From: an uncultured Clostridia bacterium
GTDB lineage: Bacteria; Bacillota; Clostridia; Oscillospirales; Oscillospiraceae
Assembly (NCBI GenBank): GCA_946184215.1
Contig: CAMHER010000004.1
Location: 1-26,089 of the forward strand
Length of the DNA: 26,089 bases
Direction of reading: 5' to 3'
Below the pieces are notes generated by a model. The model did no database searches and was not told the DNA's origin. It saw only the letters and a list, made by a program, of their open reading frames with translations. Below are positions 6,231-16,100 of the stretch, piece after piece; positions within the stretch are counted from its first letter, which is position 1; every line of letters starts with the position of its first letter. Both the position numbers and the translations under genes were made by a program.

Positions 6231-8462
6231 ATGGCAATTCTGAAATGCAAAATGTGCGGCGGGGACATTGAACTGTCCGCAGATAAGACGTTCGGGACGT
6301 GCGATTCGTGCGGGAGCACGATGACCTTCCCGAAGGTGGACGACGAGCAGCGAGCGAATATGTTCAACCGCGGCAACCACTTCCGCAGGCAGGGCGAATT
6401 CGACAAGGCGCTTGCCGTGTATGAGCGCATCGTGCAGGAGGACGAGAACGACGCCGAGGCGCATTGGTGCTGCGCGCTGTGCCGGTTCGGTATCGAGTAC
6501 GTCGAGGATCCGAACACCTTCGAGTATCTTCCGACCTGCCACCGCGCAAGCTTTGACAGCTTCTTAGAGGACGTCGATTATCTTGCTGCTTTGGAGCATT
6601 CCGATGGCATCACGCGCCGCCAGTATCAGAAGGACGCCGCGAAGATCGCCGAGGTGCAGCGCGGCATCTTAGCGACCTCGCAGAACGAGGAACCGTTCGA
6701 CGTATTCATTTGCTATAAGGAATCCGAAAACGACGGCACGCGCACGCGCGACAGCCTGATGGCGCAGGAGATCTACTATCAGCTCACCGAGCAGGGACGG
6801 CGGGTGTTCTTCTCGCGCATCACGCTGGAGGATAAAGCGGGTACCGAATATGAGCCGTACATCTTCGCAGCGCTCAACTCCGCAAAGGTGATGATCGTGG
6901 TCACGACTTCGGCGGAGCACGTCAACGCGGTGTGGGTCAAGAACGAATGGAGCCGCTTCCTTTCGCTGATGCGAAAGGACCGCAGTAAACTTCTTTTGCC
7001 GTGCTATCGGGATATGGATCCCTATGACCTTCCGGAAGCGCTGTCGGTTTTGCAGTCCTACGATATGAGCAAGATCGGCTTCATTCAGGACCTGATCCGC
7101 GGCGTCAATAAGGTTCTGAACGCGCAAAAGCCGAAGGAGACACTGCGTGAAACGGTCAAGGAAACGGTGGTCGTGCAGCCGCAGGCAAACGCGAATGCCG
7201 CGCCGCTTTTGAAGCGTGCGTTCATGTTCCTTGAGGACGGCGACTTTGCCCGCGCAGATGAGTTTTGCGAGCAGGTCCTGAACCTTGATCCGGAAAACGC
7301 CGAAGCATACCTTGGCAAGCTGATGGCTGAATTGCGCGTGAAATCACGTGATGAACTTAAGAATCAAGCCGAATCATTTGAAGAAAGAGGCAGCTATCAA
7401 AAGGCATTTCGTTTCGGAAATGACGAAATGCGCACGTTTTTATCGGATTGTACCGAATCAATTCATAAAACAATTATAGAGCGTCAAGAGGCAGATAGAA
7501 GAAGAATAGAGGCAGATAGAAAAAGGATTAACGATGAGATCACACAATCGCTTTTGAGTGCCAAAGACTATGAATCTGATATGCGAACGAAGCTTATAGC
7601 AGCTTTGACTTATAAAAACAATGAATTATCCGGCATCGAAGGCAAAATTGCCGCTTTGAATAATGATTTGGAGCATACCAGTGCATTTCGGCTAAAAGAG
7701 AAAAAAGTGATCCAAAACCAGATAAATGCACTGAAGGATGAAAAGATTCGTGTTAAAAGAGAGAATAACGAAAAGATTATTACACTTCAGAAGCAACTGC
7801 AAGCTGCCTCACGCAATTTGCAACAGACAATAGCCAACAGTCTGGCACAGACAGATGACCCGAGTACCATTGAACGGATGATGTCAAGTGATGGCTCTGA
7901 TGAGTCTCTGTATCAAGCATTATCGGTAGGCGATCCGTTTATTTATGGTGAATACTGGCAGAGGGAAGCCGAAAAAGATGGAAAAGAGGATATTGAGTGG
8001 ACTGTGCTAAATAAGGCAGAAGGAAGAATTCTTGTCATTAGCAAATACGCATTGGACTATAAGCAGTATCATTCTTCCAGAACCCATACAAAATGGGATG
8101 GCTGCAGTCTAAAAACGTGGTTGAACGGCGATTTTCTAAACGCTGCTTTTTCTACGACGGAGCTACAAAAAATAGTTTGTATCGATCAGAAAAGAGGGAG
8201 CGTATTCTTGATGGATACGAATGATATCAATTCGTTTCTCCCAACAAATGGCTCTCGCAAATGTAAGGCAACAAAATATGTCCGTGCAAAGAAAAGCTAT
8301 GCAAATGATGAAAACGGTTATTGCAGATGGTGGTTACATGCTTCCGGACTTGATTTAGGTCATGCATCGACGGTCGAACCAGATGGACATATTGATAAAT
8401 TGGGCGATTCTGTCGATTTTGCAAATGCAATCCGACCTGCAATGTGGGTATCGGTTGAGTAA
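6231..8462 (+). CDS. Zinc-ribbon/TIR protein 1 with coiled coil and DUF6273-like domain
   Basis: 743 residues. Order: zinc ribbon (C6, C9, C24, C27); helical region 40-150; TIR domain about 154-296, beginning EPFDVFICYKESE, with RVFFSRITLED as the BB-loop region; a linker with repeated KET units; a TPR-like pair of helices 323-363; a charged coiled coil about 410-545; and a C-terminal DUF6273-like domain about 566-743. Glu239 in VNAVWVKNEW sits where TIR NADases carry the catalytic glutamate, so NAD cleavage is plausible. The DUF6273 signature is present but altered (WWLHASG in place of WWLRSPG). No signal peptide or membrane segment is seen, so it is probably cytosolic. Base composition drops sharply to AT-rich after about 7320, which marks the C-terminal half as a later acquisition. 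The ribosome site is GAGGGGG. Confidence 0.9.
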   Translation: MAILKCKMCGGDIELSADKTFGTCDSCGSTMTFPKVDDEQRANMFNRGNHFRRQGEFDKALAVYERIVQEDENDAEAHWCCALCRFGIEYVEDPNTFEYLPTCHRASFDSFLEDVDYLAALEHSDGITRRQYQKDAAKIAEVQRGILATSQNEEPFDVFICYKESENDGTRTRDSLMAQEIYYQLTEQGRRVFFSRITLEDKAGTEYEPYIFAALNSAKVMIVVTTSAEHVNAVWVKNEWSRFLSLMRKDRSKLLLPCYRDMDPYDLPEALSVLQSYDMSKIGFIQDLIRGVNKVLNAQKPKETLRETVKETVVVQPQANANAAPLLKRAFMFLEDGDFARADEFCEQVLNLDPENAEAYLGKLMAELRVKSRDELKNQAESFEERGSYQKAFRFGNDEMRTFLSDCTESIHKTIIERQEADRRRIEADRKRINDEITQSLLSAKDYESDMRTKLIAALTYKNNELSGIEGKIAALNNDLEHTSAFRLKEKKVIQNQINALKDEKIRVKRENNEKIITLQKQLQAASRNLQQTIANSLAQTDDPSTIERMMSSDGSDESLYQALSVGDPFIYGEYWQREAEKDGKEDIEWTVLNKAEGRILVISKYALDYKQYHSSRTHTKWDGCSLKTWLNGDFLNAAFSTTELQKIVCIDQKRGSVFLMDTNDINSFLPTNGSRKCKATKYVRAKKSYANDENGYCRWWLHASGLDLGHASTVEPDGHIDKLGDSVDFANAIRPAMWVSVE

Positions 8463-8480
8463 TGCTTTGGAGGGGGCAAT

Positions 8481-10460
8481 ATGGCAATACTGAAATGCAA
8501 AATGTGCGGCGGGGACATTGAGCTTTCCGCAGATAAAACAATCGGTGTGTGTGATTCTTGCGGCAGTATGATGACTTTCCCGAAGGTGGACGACGAGCAG
8601 CGGGCGAACATGTTCAACCGCGGCAACCACTTCCGGCGAATGGGAGAGTTCGACAAGGCGCTTGCCGTGTACGAGCGCATCGTGCAGGAGGACGAGAACG
8701 ACGCCGAGGCGCATTGGTGCTGCGCGCTGTGCCGGTTCGGCATCGAATACGTCGAAGACCCGAACACGTTCGAGTATCTCCCGACCTGCCACCGCGCAAG
8801 CTTCGACAGTTTTTTGGAGGACGTCGATTATCTCGCGGCGTTGGAACACAGCGACGGCGTCACGCGCCGCCAGTACCAGAAGGACGCCGCGAAGATCGCC
8901 GAGGTACAGCGCGGAATCCTCGCGACCTCGCAGAACGAGGAGCCGTTCGACGTATTCATTTGCTATAAGGAATCCGAAAACGACGGCACGCGCACCCGCG
9001 ACAGCTTGATGGCACAGGAGATCTACTATCAGCTCACCGAGCAGGGACGGCGCGTCTTCTTCTCGCGCATTACGCTCGAGGATAAAGCGGGCACGGAATA
9101 CGAGCCGTACATCTTCGCGGCATTGAACTCCGCAAAGGTGATGATCGTGGTCACGACCTCGGCAGAGCACGTCAATGCGGTCTGGGTCAAGAACGAGTGG
9201 AGCCGTTTCCTTTCACTGATGCGGAAAGACAGAAGCAAGCTTCTTTTGCCGTGCTACCGCGATATGGATCCCTACGATCTGCCGGAAGCGCTGTCTGTGT
9301 TACAATCGTATGATATGGGCAAGATCGGCTTTATTCAGGACCTGATCCGCGGCGTGAACAAAGTGCTGGACGCGAGCAAGCCAAAGGAGACGGTCAAGGA
9401 GACCGTTGTGGTGCAGCAGACGCAGCAGAACAATGTTGCGCCGCTTTTGAAACGTGCCTTCATGTTCCTCGAGGACGGAAACTGGAGCAGCGCTGATGAG
9501 TATTGCGAAAAAGTTCTGGACCTCGATCCGGAGAATGCGGAAGCGTACCTCGGTAAACTGATGGTGAAGCACAAGGTGAAAAAACGAGAAGCGCTATCCG
9601 ATACATCGCTGTTTCATCATTCCGATCTTTATCTGAAAATTCAAAGATTTGGCTCTGTTGCGCTCAAAAACGAAATGGCAAACGCAATTGCGGCAATACA
9701 GAAGCAAATCTATTCTCATGCGGAACAGCTTGTTTCGGAAGAAAAATACATGGAAGCTGCAAATGAGTATCAACAGATTTCGGATTTTAAAAATGCGCCC
9801 GAGAGAGAAAAGGAATGTCGTACCATCGCGGAAAAACTTGCCGTAAGCGCCGTTTTCACAATACAGATGTTTGAAAAGCAGGCTTCCCTGAAAACGCGAA
9901 TTGCAAAGAATCAGGAAGCATTGGATCAGGAGAAAGAGACTCTGCATCAAACGGAAACGGATGCTGCCGATACGATCGAACGGATAGAAAAACAAACGGA
10001 ACAAAAGAAGCATGAACTGTCCGAGAATGAAGAAGAACTGAAAAGAACGGATCGACAATTGGCCGAATGGAGCAGAGAATTAAATCATATCGGAGCTTTT
10101 AAGCAAAAGCGTAAAGCAGAACTGTGCGAGCTTTTGGAGCAAGGAAAAAAACGGCGCGAGATAATCCAGAAAAAGGTTACAAGTAATCAACTGCAAATAG
10201 AAGGCATGCGAAGGATGTATGAGAGTGAGAAAGTATCCTATCGCAGAATGGCTGTAATACAAGATAAGATTCATTCGTTAACGGACACAAAGGAAACGTT
10301 ATCCCGGGAATACGAACAATTAACGGAACAGGGAGAAATCACCGAGCATACCCGCGATATGTCGATTGCATATTTGCGGAAGGTTCAGTCGCTTTCGCCC
10401 CGGTTATGGGAGTTGCTTGCATCCGATTATCCGGACACGGTAGCTCCATTGCAGGGTTGA
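8481..10460 (+). CDS. Zinc-ribbon/TIR protein 2 with long coiled coil, no sensor domain
   Basis: 659 residues. The N-terminal 300 residues are almost identical to TIR protein 1, with the same zinc ribbon cysteines (6, 9, 24, 27), TIR fold and Glu239. A TPR-like segment (about 320-360) and a second TPR-like pair with FKNAPEREKEC follow. Then comes a long charged coiled coil (about 470-630) containing the motif GAFKQKRK. Unlike its paralogues it ends without an RCC1 or DUF6273 region. It may be a partner subunit that heteromerises through the coiled coil, or a copy that has lost its sensor. It is followed by 101 bp without a gene, whereas most other junctions in the operon are 20 bp or less. 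Starts 18 bp after TIR1, with the same AGGGGG ribosome site. Confidence 0.88.
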   Translation: MAILKCKMCGGDIELSADKTIGVCDSCGSMMTFPKVDDEQRANMFNRGNHFRRMGEFDKALAVYERIVQEDENDAEAHWCCALCRFGIEYVEDPNTFEYLPTCHRASFDSFLEDVDYLAALEHSDGVTRRQYQKDAAKIAEVQRGILATSQNEEPFDVFICYKESENDGTRTRDSLMAQEIYYQLTEQGRRVFFSRITLEDKAGTEYEPYIFAALNSAKVMIVVTTSAEHVNAVWVKNEWSRFLSLMRKDRSKLLLPCYRDMDPYDLPEALSVLQSYDMGKIGFIQDLIRGVNKVLDASKPKETVKETVVVQQTQQNNVAPLLKRAFMFLEDGNWSSADEYCEKVLDLDPENAEAYLGKLMVKHKVKKREALSDTSLFHHSDLYLKIQRFGSVALKNEMANAIAAIQKQIYSHAEQLVSEEKYMEAANEYQQISDFKNAPEREKECRTIAEKLAVSAVFTIQMFEKQASLKTRIAKNQEALDQEKETLHQTETDAADTIERIEKQTEQKKHELSENEEELKRTDRQLAEWSRELNHIGAFKQKRKAELCELLEQGKKRREIIQKKVTSNQLQIEGMRRMYESEKVSYRRMAVIQDKIHSLTDTKETLSREYEQLTEQGEITEHTRDMSIAYLRKVQSLSPRLWELLASDYPDTVAPLQG

Positions 10461-10561
10461 TGTGCGAAGAGGCAACGTACAACAGCACCTTTATTCGGAG
10501 GAACAAGTAAAAGACTTTCACTGATAATGCTTGCATGCATAGGGATCACGAGGGGGCAAAT

Positions 10562-13120
10562 ATGGCAATTCTGAAATGCAAAATGTGCGGCGGGGATATT
10601 GAACTGTCCGCAGACAAGACGTTTGGGACCTGCGACTCGTGCGGCAGCACGATGACCTTTCCGAAGGTGGACGACGAGCAGCGGGCGAACATGTTCAACC
10701 GCGGCAATCATTTCCGCAGAGCGGGCGAGTTCGACAAAGCGCTTGCCGTGTATGAGCGCATCGTGCAGGAGGATGAGAACGACGCAGAGGCGCATTGGTG
10801 TTGCGCGCTGTGCCGGTTCGGTATCGAATACGTTGAGGACCCGAACACCTTCGAGTATCTTCCGACCTGCCACCGCGCAAGCTTCGACAGTTTTTTGGAG
10901 GACGTCGACTACCTCGCGGCATTGGAGCATTCCGACGGCATCACGCGCCGTCAGTATCAGAAGGACGCGGCAAAAATCGCCGAGGTGCAGCGCGGGATCC
11001 TTGCGACCTCGCAGAACGAGGAGCCGTTCGACGTCTTCATCTGCTATAAGGAATCCGAAAACGACGGCAGCCGCACCCGCGACAGCTTGATGGCGCAGGA
11101 GATTTATTATCAGCTTACCGAGCAGGGACGGCGGGTATTCTTCTCGCGCATCACGCTCGAGGACAAAGCGGGCACGGAGTACGAGCCGTACATCTTCGCG
11201 GCATTGAACTCCGCAAAGGTCATGATCGTGGTCACGACCTCGGCGGAGCACGTCAACGCGGTCTGGGTCAAGAACGAATGGAGCCGCTTCCTTTCGCTGA
11301 TGCGTAAGGACCACAGCAAGCTCCTTCTGCCCTGCTACCGTGATATGGATCCCTATGATCTGCCCGAAGCGCTGTCGGTCCTGCAGTCCTACGACATGTC
11401 CAAGATCGGCTTCATACAGGACCTGACGCGCGGCGTTAATAAGGTGCTGGATGCAGCAAAACCAAAAGAGACGGTGAAAGAAACGGTTAAGGAAACCGTC
11501 GTGATGCAGCAGGGAAGCAGCAATGTGGCGTCGCTTCTCAAGCGCGCATTCATGTTCTTGGAGGACGGCGACTTTGACAATGCGGACGAGTACTGTGAAA
11601 AGGTGCTTGATATCGATCCCGAGAACGGGGAAGCGTATCTCGGAAAACTGTTGAGCAGTTGTGAGATCAGAAGCATAGAGGGTTTGCCGGAATATACGGA
11701 CCGGCTGGACGATGATATCTCCTATAAGAAAGCGATCCGATTCGGTACGCCGGAGGTTCAAACGCTTTTGACGCAGATCAACCAACGTAATGTTGAGCAG
11801 ATGATCAGCGATGTGGATCGACAGGAGCAGCAGCAAAAAGAGGAGATTTACCGTCAGGCGCTGGAACAGATGGAGACGCATTCCCGGGATGGCTATGAAT
11901 CCGCCATAGAACGGTTCTCTTCAATCTCTGACTTTCGCGACGCGAAAAATCTGATGCAAAAATGCGCGGAAGCGATCCGGGAAGTGCAGGCGAGCTTTGA
12001 GCACGTGATCAAGCTGTTGTATTTCGATCCGGCAGACGGCACGAAACTGAAGCCGCTGCGGCTGAACGGGATCCCGATGATCTCCACAAGCCATTATTAT
12101 ATCATCGGGTTGAAGGACGACGGAACGGTAGCCGTTTGGGGAGCCGACAAGGAAGAAGAAGCCACTTACCGCAGCCAGGTCGCCGGTTGGAAGGACATCG
12201 TTGCAGTTCACGCCTCGCGTTGGGAATCATACGGCATCAGAAAAGACGGAACGGTCGCAGAAGCATCGAAATTTGACGGTGATGCGAACAGATTTGCAGA
12301 TTACAGGGACCTTGTTGCAATATCAGGCTCACTTGGCCTGCGATCGGACGGGAAGATAGTCGGCATAAAGATTGTCGGCAAGGAAGCCGCTGACTGGAAG
12401 AACATCGTGGAAATCCGCGATCGCGGTTCCGATATCTTCGGACTATGCGCAGACGGTTCCGTGCTTGCTGTTGGGGACAATCAATTCTCGCAATGCAACG
12501 TATCGGGTTGGAAAAACGTGGTTGCGATCGATGCTGGTTATGATCAAACGATCGGATTAGGGGAAGACGGATGGGTAACGCGGGTAGGCCGCGCGTATGA
12601 CGCTGACACTCACAAGGCATGGAGCTATTTCGAACTGCAAAAGATGAAGGACATCGTAGCCGTCGCAGCGGGACATGACTTTATTGTCGGCCTGAGAGCG
12701 GACGGAACGGTGACGGCTTGCGGCGCGGGTTGGATCAAAGAAAAAGCATATGGATGGAAAGGCATCATTGCCATCGCGACAGACAGTGAACGGGTGGCGG
12801 GGCTGAAGGAAGACGGCACCATCGTTACCTGCACAAATGGGTACAACCATTGTACACCCGACATACGTCTGTTCGACGGGATTCTGTCGTTCGAAAAGAT
12901 CCTGCAGCAGCGTATACAGGAAGAATGGGAGTGCAAACGCAAAAAGCTGACGGATCAACTTGCCGCCGCCAAACAGCGCAAGCAAGCCGCCGAAACCGAA
13001 CTTGCAAATCTGAAGGGTTTGTTTTCCGGTAAACGACGCAAGGAGCTGCAGGAAACGATTGAATACAACGACAAGAGTATTCGCAATTTGCAAGCGGAAC
13101 TGAGACAGTTGGGGAACTGA
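10562..13120 (+). CDS. Zinc-ribbon/TIR protein 3 with seven RCC1-like repeats
   Basis: 852 residues. I start it at 10562, not at the in-frame ATG at 10535, because GAGGGGG lies just before 10562 and the product then matches its paralogues from MAILKCKMCGG onward. Zinc ribbon (6, 9, 24, 27), TIR domain 154-296 with Glu239, TPR-like 320-360. From about 500 to 770 there are seven RCC1-like units of the GLxxDGTVxxxG type, the number needed for one closed seven-bladed beta-propeller. A C-terminal coiled coil with GLFSGKRRKEL follows (about 790-850). There is no DUF6273 domain, signal peptide or membrane segment. The propeller is the likely ligand- or protein-binding part. Family assignments are by motif; the ligand is unknown. 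Confidence 0.9.
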   Translation: MAILKCKMCGGDIELSADKTFGTCDSCGSTMTFPKVDDEQRANMFNRGNHFRRAGEFDKALAVYERIVQEDENDAEAHWCCALCRFGIEYVEDPNTFEYLPTCHRASFDSFLEDVDYLAALEHSDGITRRQYQKDAAKIAEVQRGILATSQNEEPFDVFICYKESENDGSRTRDSLMAQEIYYQLTEQGRRVFFSRITLEDKAGTEYEPYIFAALNSAKVMIVVTTSAEHVNAVWVKNEWSRFLSLMRKDHSKLLLPCYRDMDPYDLPEALSVLQSYDMSKIGFIQDLTRGVNKVLDAAKPKETVKETVKETVVMQQGSSNVASLLKRAFMFLEDGDFDNADEYCEKVLDIDPENGEAYLGKLLSSCEIRSIEGLPEYTDRLDDDISYKKAIRFGTPEVQTLLTQINQRNVEQMISDVDRQEQQQKEEIYRQALEQMETHSRDGYESAIERFSSISDFRDAKNLMQKCAEAIREVQASFEHVIKLLYFDPADGTKLKPLRLNGIPMISTSHYYIIGLKDDGTVAVWGADKEEEATYRSQVAGWKDIVAVHASRWESYGIRKDGTVAEASKFDGDANRFADYRDLVAISGSLGLRSDGKIVGIKIVGKEAADWKNIVEIRDRGSDIFGLCADGSVLAVGDNQFSQCNVSGWKNVVAIDAGYDQTIGLGEDGWVTRVGRAYDADTHKAWSYFELQKMKDIVAVAAGHDFIVGLRADGTVTACGAGWIKEKAYGWKGIIAIATDSERVAGLKEDGTIVTCTNGYNHCTPDIRLFDGILSFEKILQQRIQEEWECKRKKLTDQLAAAKQRKQAAETELANLKGLFSGKRRKELQETIEYNDKSIRNLQAELRQLGN

Positions 13121-13135
13121 TTACGAGGGGGCAGC

Positions 13136-16100
13136 ATGGCAATTCTGAAATGTAAAATGTGCGGCGGGGATCTGAACGTCGCTGAGGGACAGACCGTTTG
13201 CGAGTGCGATTACTGCGGGTCGAAGCAGACCGTGCCGACGCTCGACAACGAAAAGAAGCTGACGCTGTTTACGCGCGCGAACCGCCTGCGGTTAATGTGC
13301 GAGTTCGATAAGGCGTATAACGTGTATGAGAGCATCGTTTCCGAGTTCCCGGAGGAAGCGGAAGCGTACTGGGGTCTGGTGCTGTGCAAATACGGCATCG
13401 AATATGTGGACGATCCGGCAAGCGGGAAAAAGATCCCGACGTGCCACCGTTCATCGTTCGATCCTGTATTGGAAGACAGTAATTTTGAAATGGTCATGGA
13501 GTATGCGGACAGCTTAGCCCGTTCCGTGTATCGTGCCGAAGCAAAGGAGATCGAACGGCTCAGAAGCGGCATTTTAGAGGTTTCCGCAAAGGAGCAGCCC
13601 TACGATATTTTCATCTGTTATAAGGAAACCGACGAGAACGGCAGCCGCACGATCGACAGCGTGATCGCGCAGGACGTCTATACAGCACTGACGGAGAAGG
13701 GCTATCGCGTATTTTTCTCGCGCATCACACTGGAGGACAAGCTCGGACAGGAATATGAGCCCTATATCTTCGCGGCGCTGCATTCGGCAAAGATCATGCT
13801 GGTGTTCGGTACGGACTACGACTATTTCAACGCGGTCTGGGTCAAGAATGAGTGGAGCCGCTACCTTGCGCTGATCGCAAAGGGCGAGAAGAAAACGCTG
13901 ATCCCATGCTATAAGGATGTCGACGCCTACGACACGCCGCAGGAATTCAAGCGCCTGCAGGCGCAGGATATGGGCAAGGTCGGCGCGATTCAGGATCTTC
14001 TGCGCGGGATCGAAAAGATCCTTCCGCGGCAGAAGCCCGAACAGGTGAAGGAAATCGTCAGAGAAACGGTTGTCGTGCAGCAGGTTCCCACTGCGCAAGG
14101 CAGTACAGTTGCGTCACTGCTGAAGCGCGCATTTATGATGCTTGAAGAATCAAATTGGGCAAAAGCCGACGAGCTTCTGGAACAGGTGCTGAACATCGAT
14201 CCCGAATGCGGAGAAGCGTATCTTGGGAAGTTGCTAGCGGAAAAGAAGATAAAGAATCGTGAAAAACTTAAGGATATCGGGATTTCAGCAAATATTCTCA
14301 AACTCCAAAAAAATTATAAAAAAGCATTTGAATATGGCGATGAAAAACTGAAGGCTGAATTGTCAGATATCTGTAACAGTGTTGAAGCAAGGCGTATAGA
14401 AAACGAATATCAGGCAGCGTGCAAAAAGGCAGAGGAAGGCACACTGCTGTCGTTAAGGGAAGCTGAGACACTTTTTGAAAGATTACGCACATACAAGGAT
14501 TCGGAACAGCGTGCAATTGATTGCAAGTCCAGTATTGTAAAACTCAGCAGTTCAAAACGATCTTTCTTTCAACGGGCGAATCTGCTTGTTAGAAATAGGA
14601 TTGCAGCGCATGATTGGTGTACATATGGGGTAAAGGCGGACGGTACGGTCGCAGCGGAAGGAAAAAACAAAGACGGCCGCTGTAATGTTTCCAACTGGAC
14701 AGAAATTGTCGCGATTTCGGCAGGACTTTATCATTCGGTCGGCTTGAAATCGGACGGTACAGTTGTTACAGCAGGAAGCGGCATGTCCGGGATGAGTAAT
14801 GTGAAGGGGTGGAATGATATCGTTTGTGTTTCAGCGGGGTGCTTTCATACAGCAGGACTAAGAAAAGACGGAACCGTCGTTGCGGTCGGAGATAATAAAT
14901 ACGGGCAATGCAACACTTCTGAATGGAAGGATATTATCCAGGTTGTGACAGGAGGAAGCCATCACACGGTCGGATTGAAAACGGACGGAACCGTCGTTGC
15001 AGTCGGTGATAATACACATGGTCAGTGTAATGTAAGTGAATGGAAGGATATTACCGCAGTTGCTGCAAATGCCTTTTATACCATTGGATTGAAAAAGGAT
15101 GGAACCGTTGTCAGAACAGCAGGTTCATTTAACAAAACAACTAATGCGGAAATACAAGTTCCTCAATTAAAGGACATCATTGCCATAGCACTCACATTGA
15201 GCAGTTCTTCATATGCGGTAGGATTATGCGCTGACGGTACTGTTGTGAAGATTGAGTTGGGTTACAGTGGAAAATGCCAAGAAATGGTCGGCTGGCGAGA
15301 TATTGTGGCGATTGCGGCCGGTGAAGGCCATATAGTCGGTGTCAAAGCAGACGGAACGGTTATAACGGATGGAAAAGTATATGAACCCGGATGCAAGGTT
15401 ACCGATTGGAAGTTGTTTGACAGCATCGATGCGTTGGAAGAACAAAGAAAGCTTGCAGAACAAAAAGCCGAAGAAGCAAAAAAGAAAGTGTCAGCAGTGA
15501 CACACGCCTTAAAGAATAGCGAGACAAAAGCCGGTCCTACCCTCAAGGAAAGACTTGCTGCGGCAAACGCGAAGACAGAGCATCTTGAGCAAATTTTATC
15601 CGTTTTCAATGCAACGCAAGCACAGATACGATCTCTGCAAAGCGAGCTTACCGAGACTGTTTCACAAGAAAAGCAGCTTACCGAACAACGTTCGCGGCTC
15701 GGCGTTTTCGCAGGCAAGGAGAAAAAACGCATCGACGTGGAGCTTTCAATTCTCTCAGCAAAGAAAATCAATCTCCCTGCCCGGATCGATCAGAAGCAAA
15801 ATGCCATCGATCATTACGCTGCGCTCGCAGATGTCGAGCGTGATCTTTGCGAGGCGAAAAGGAACGCTGCTGATCTTGAGACACAGATTGCAAACGCTGA
15901 CATTGAGTACAGTTTTGAAGAAGCGCTGCGCATCTATCTGAGTGAAGCAAATATAACCCGTGCCGTAAACGCTTCGCTCTATCCGTTGATGCAACCTGAC
16001 TCGATTGCATTTGGCAGATATATTCAGAAGGAAAACGGACGCCCAGAACCGATCGAGTGGCAGGTGCTTGCGCGGGAGAACGGACGCGTGCTGATTATCA

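Larger units (their letters stand above)
6220..11650 (+). repeat. Three near-identical ~1.1-kb direct repeats (5' halves of TIR1-TIR3)
   Basis: The segments 6220-7323, about 8470-9563 and about 10551-11650 are tandem paralogous copies starting at the shared ribosome site GAGGGGGCA and ending after the codons for EAYLGKL. In the first 300 residues the proteins differ at only a handful of positions, while everything downstream is unrelated or only distantly related. The copies lie in direct orientation, so homologous recombination could delete, duplicate or exchange C-terminal halves. Confidence 0.85.

Noticed and set aside
10427..11881. 484-codon open frame on the minus strand opposite TIR3
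   Set aside because: It is the mirror of the repeated TIR coding sequence. Matching frames lie opposite TIR1 and TIR2, there is no ribosome site, and the plus-strand product has clear domains.
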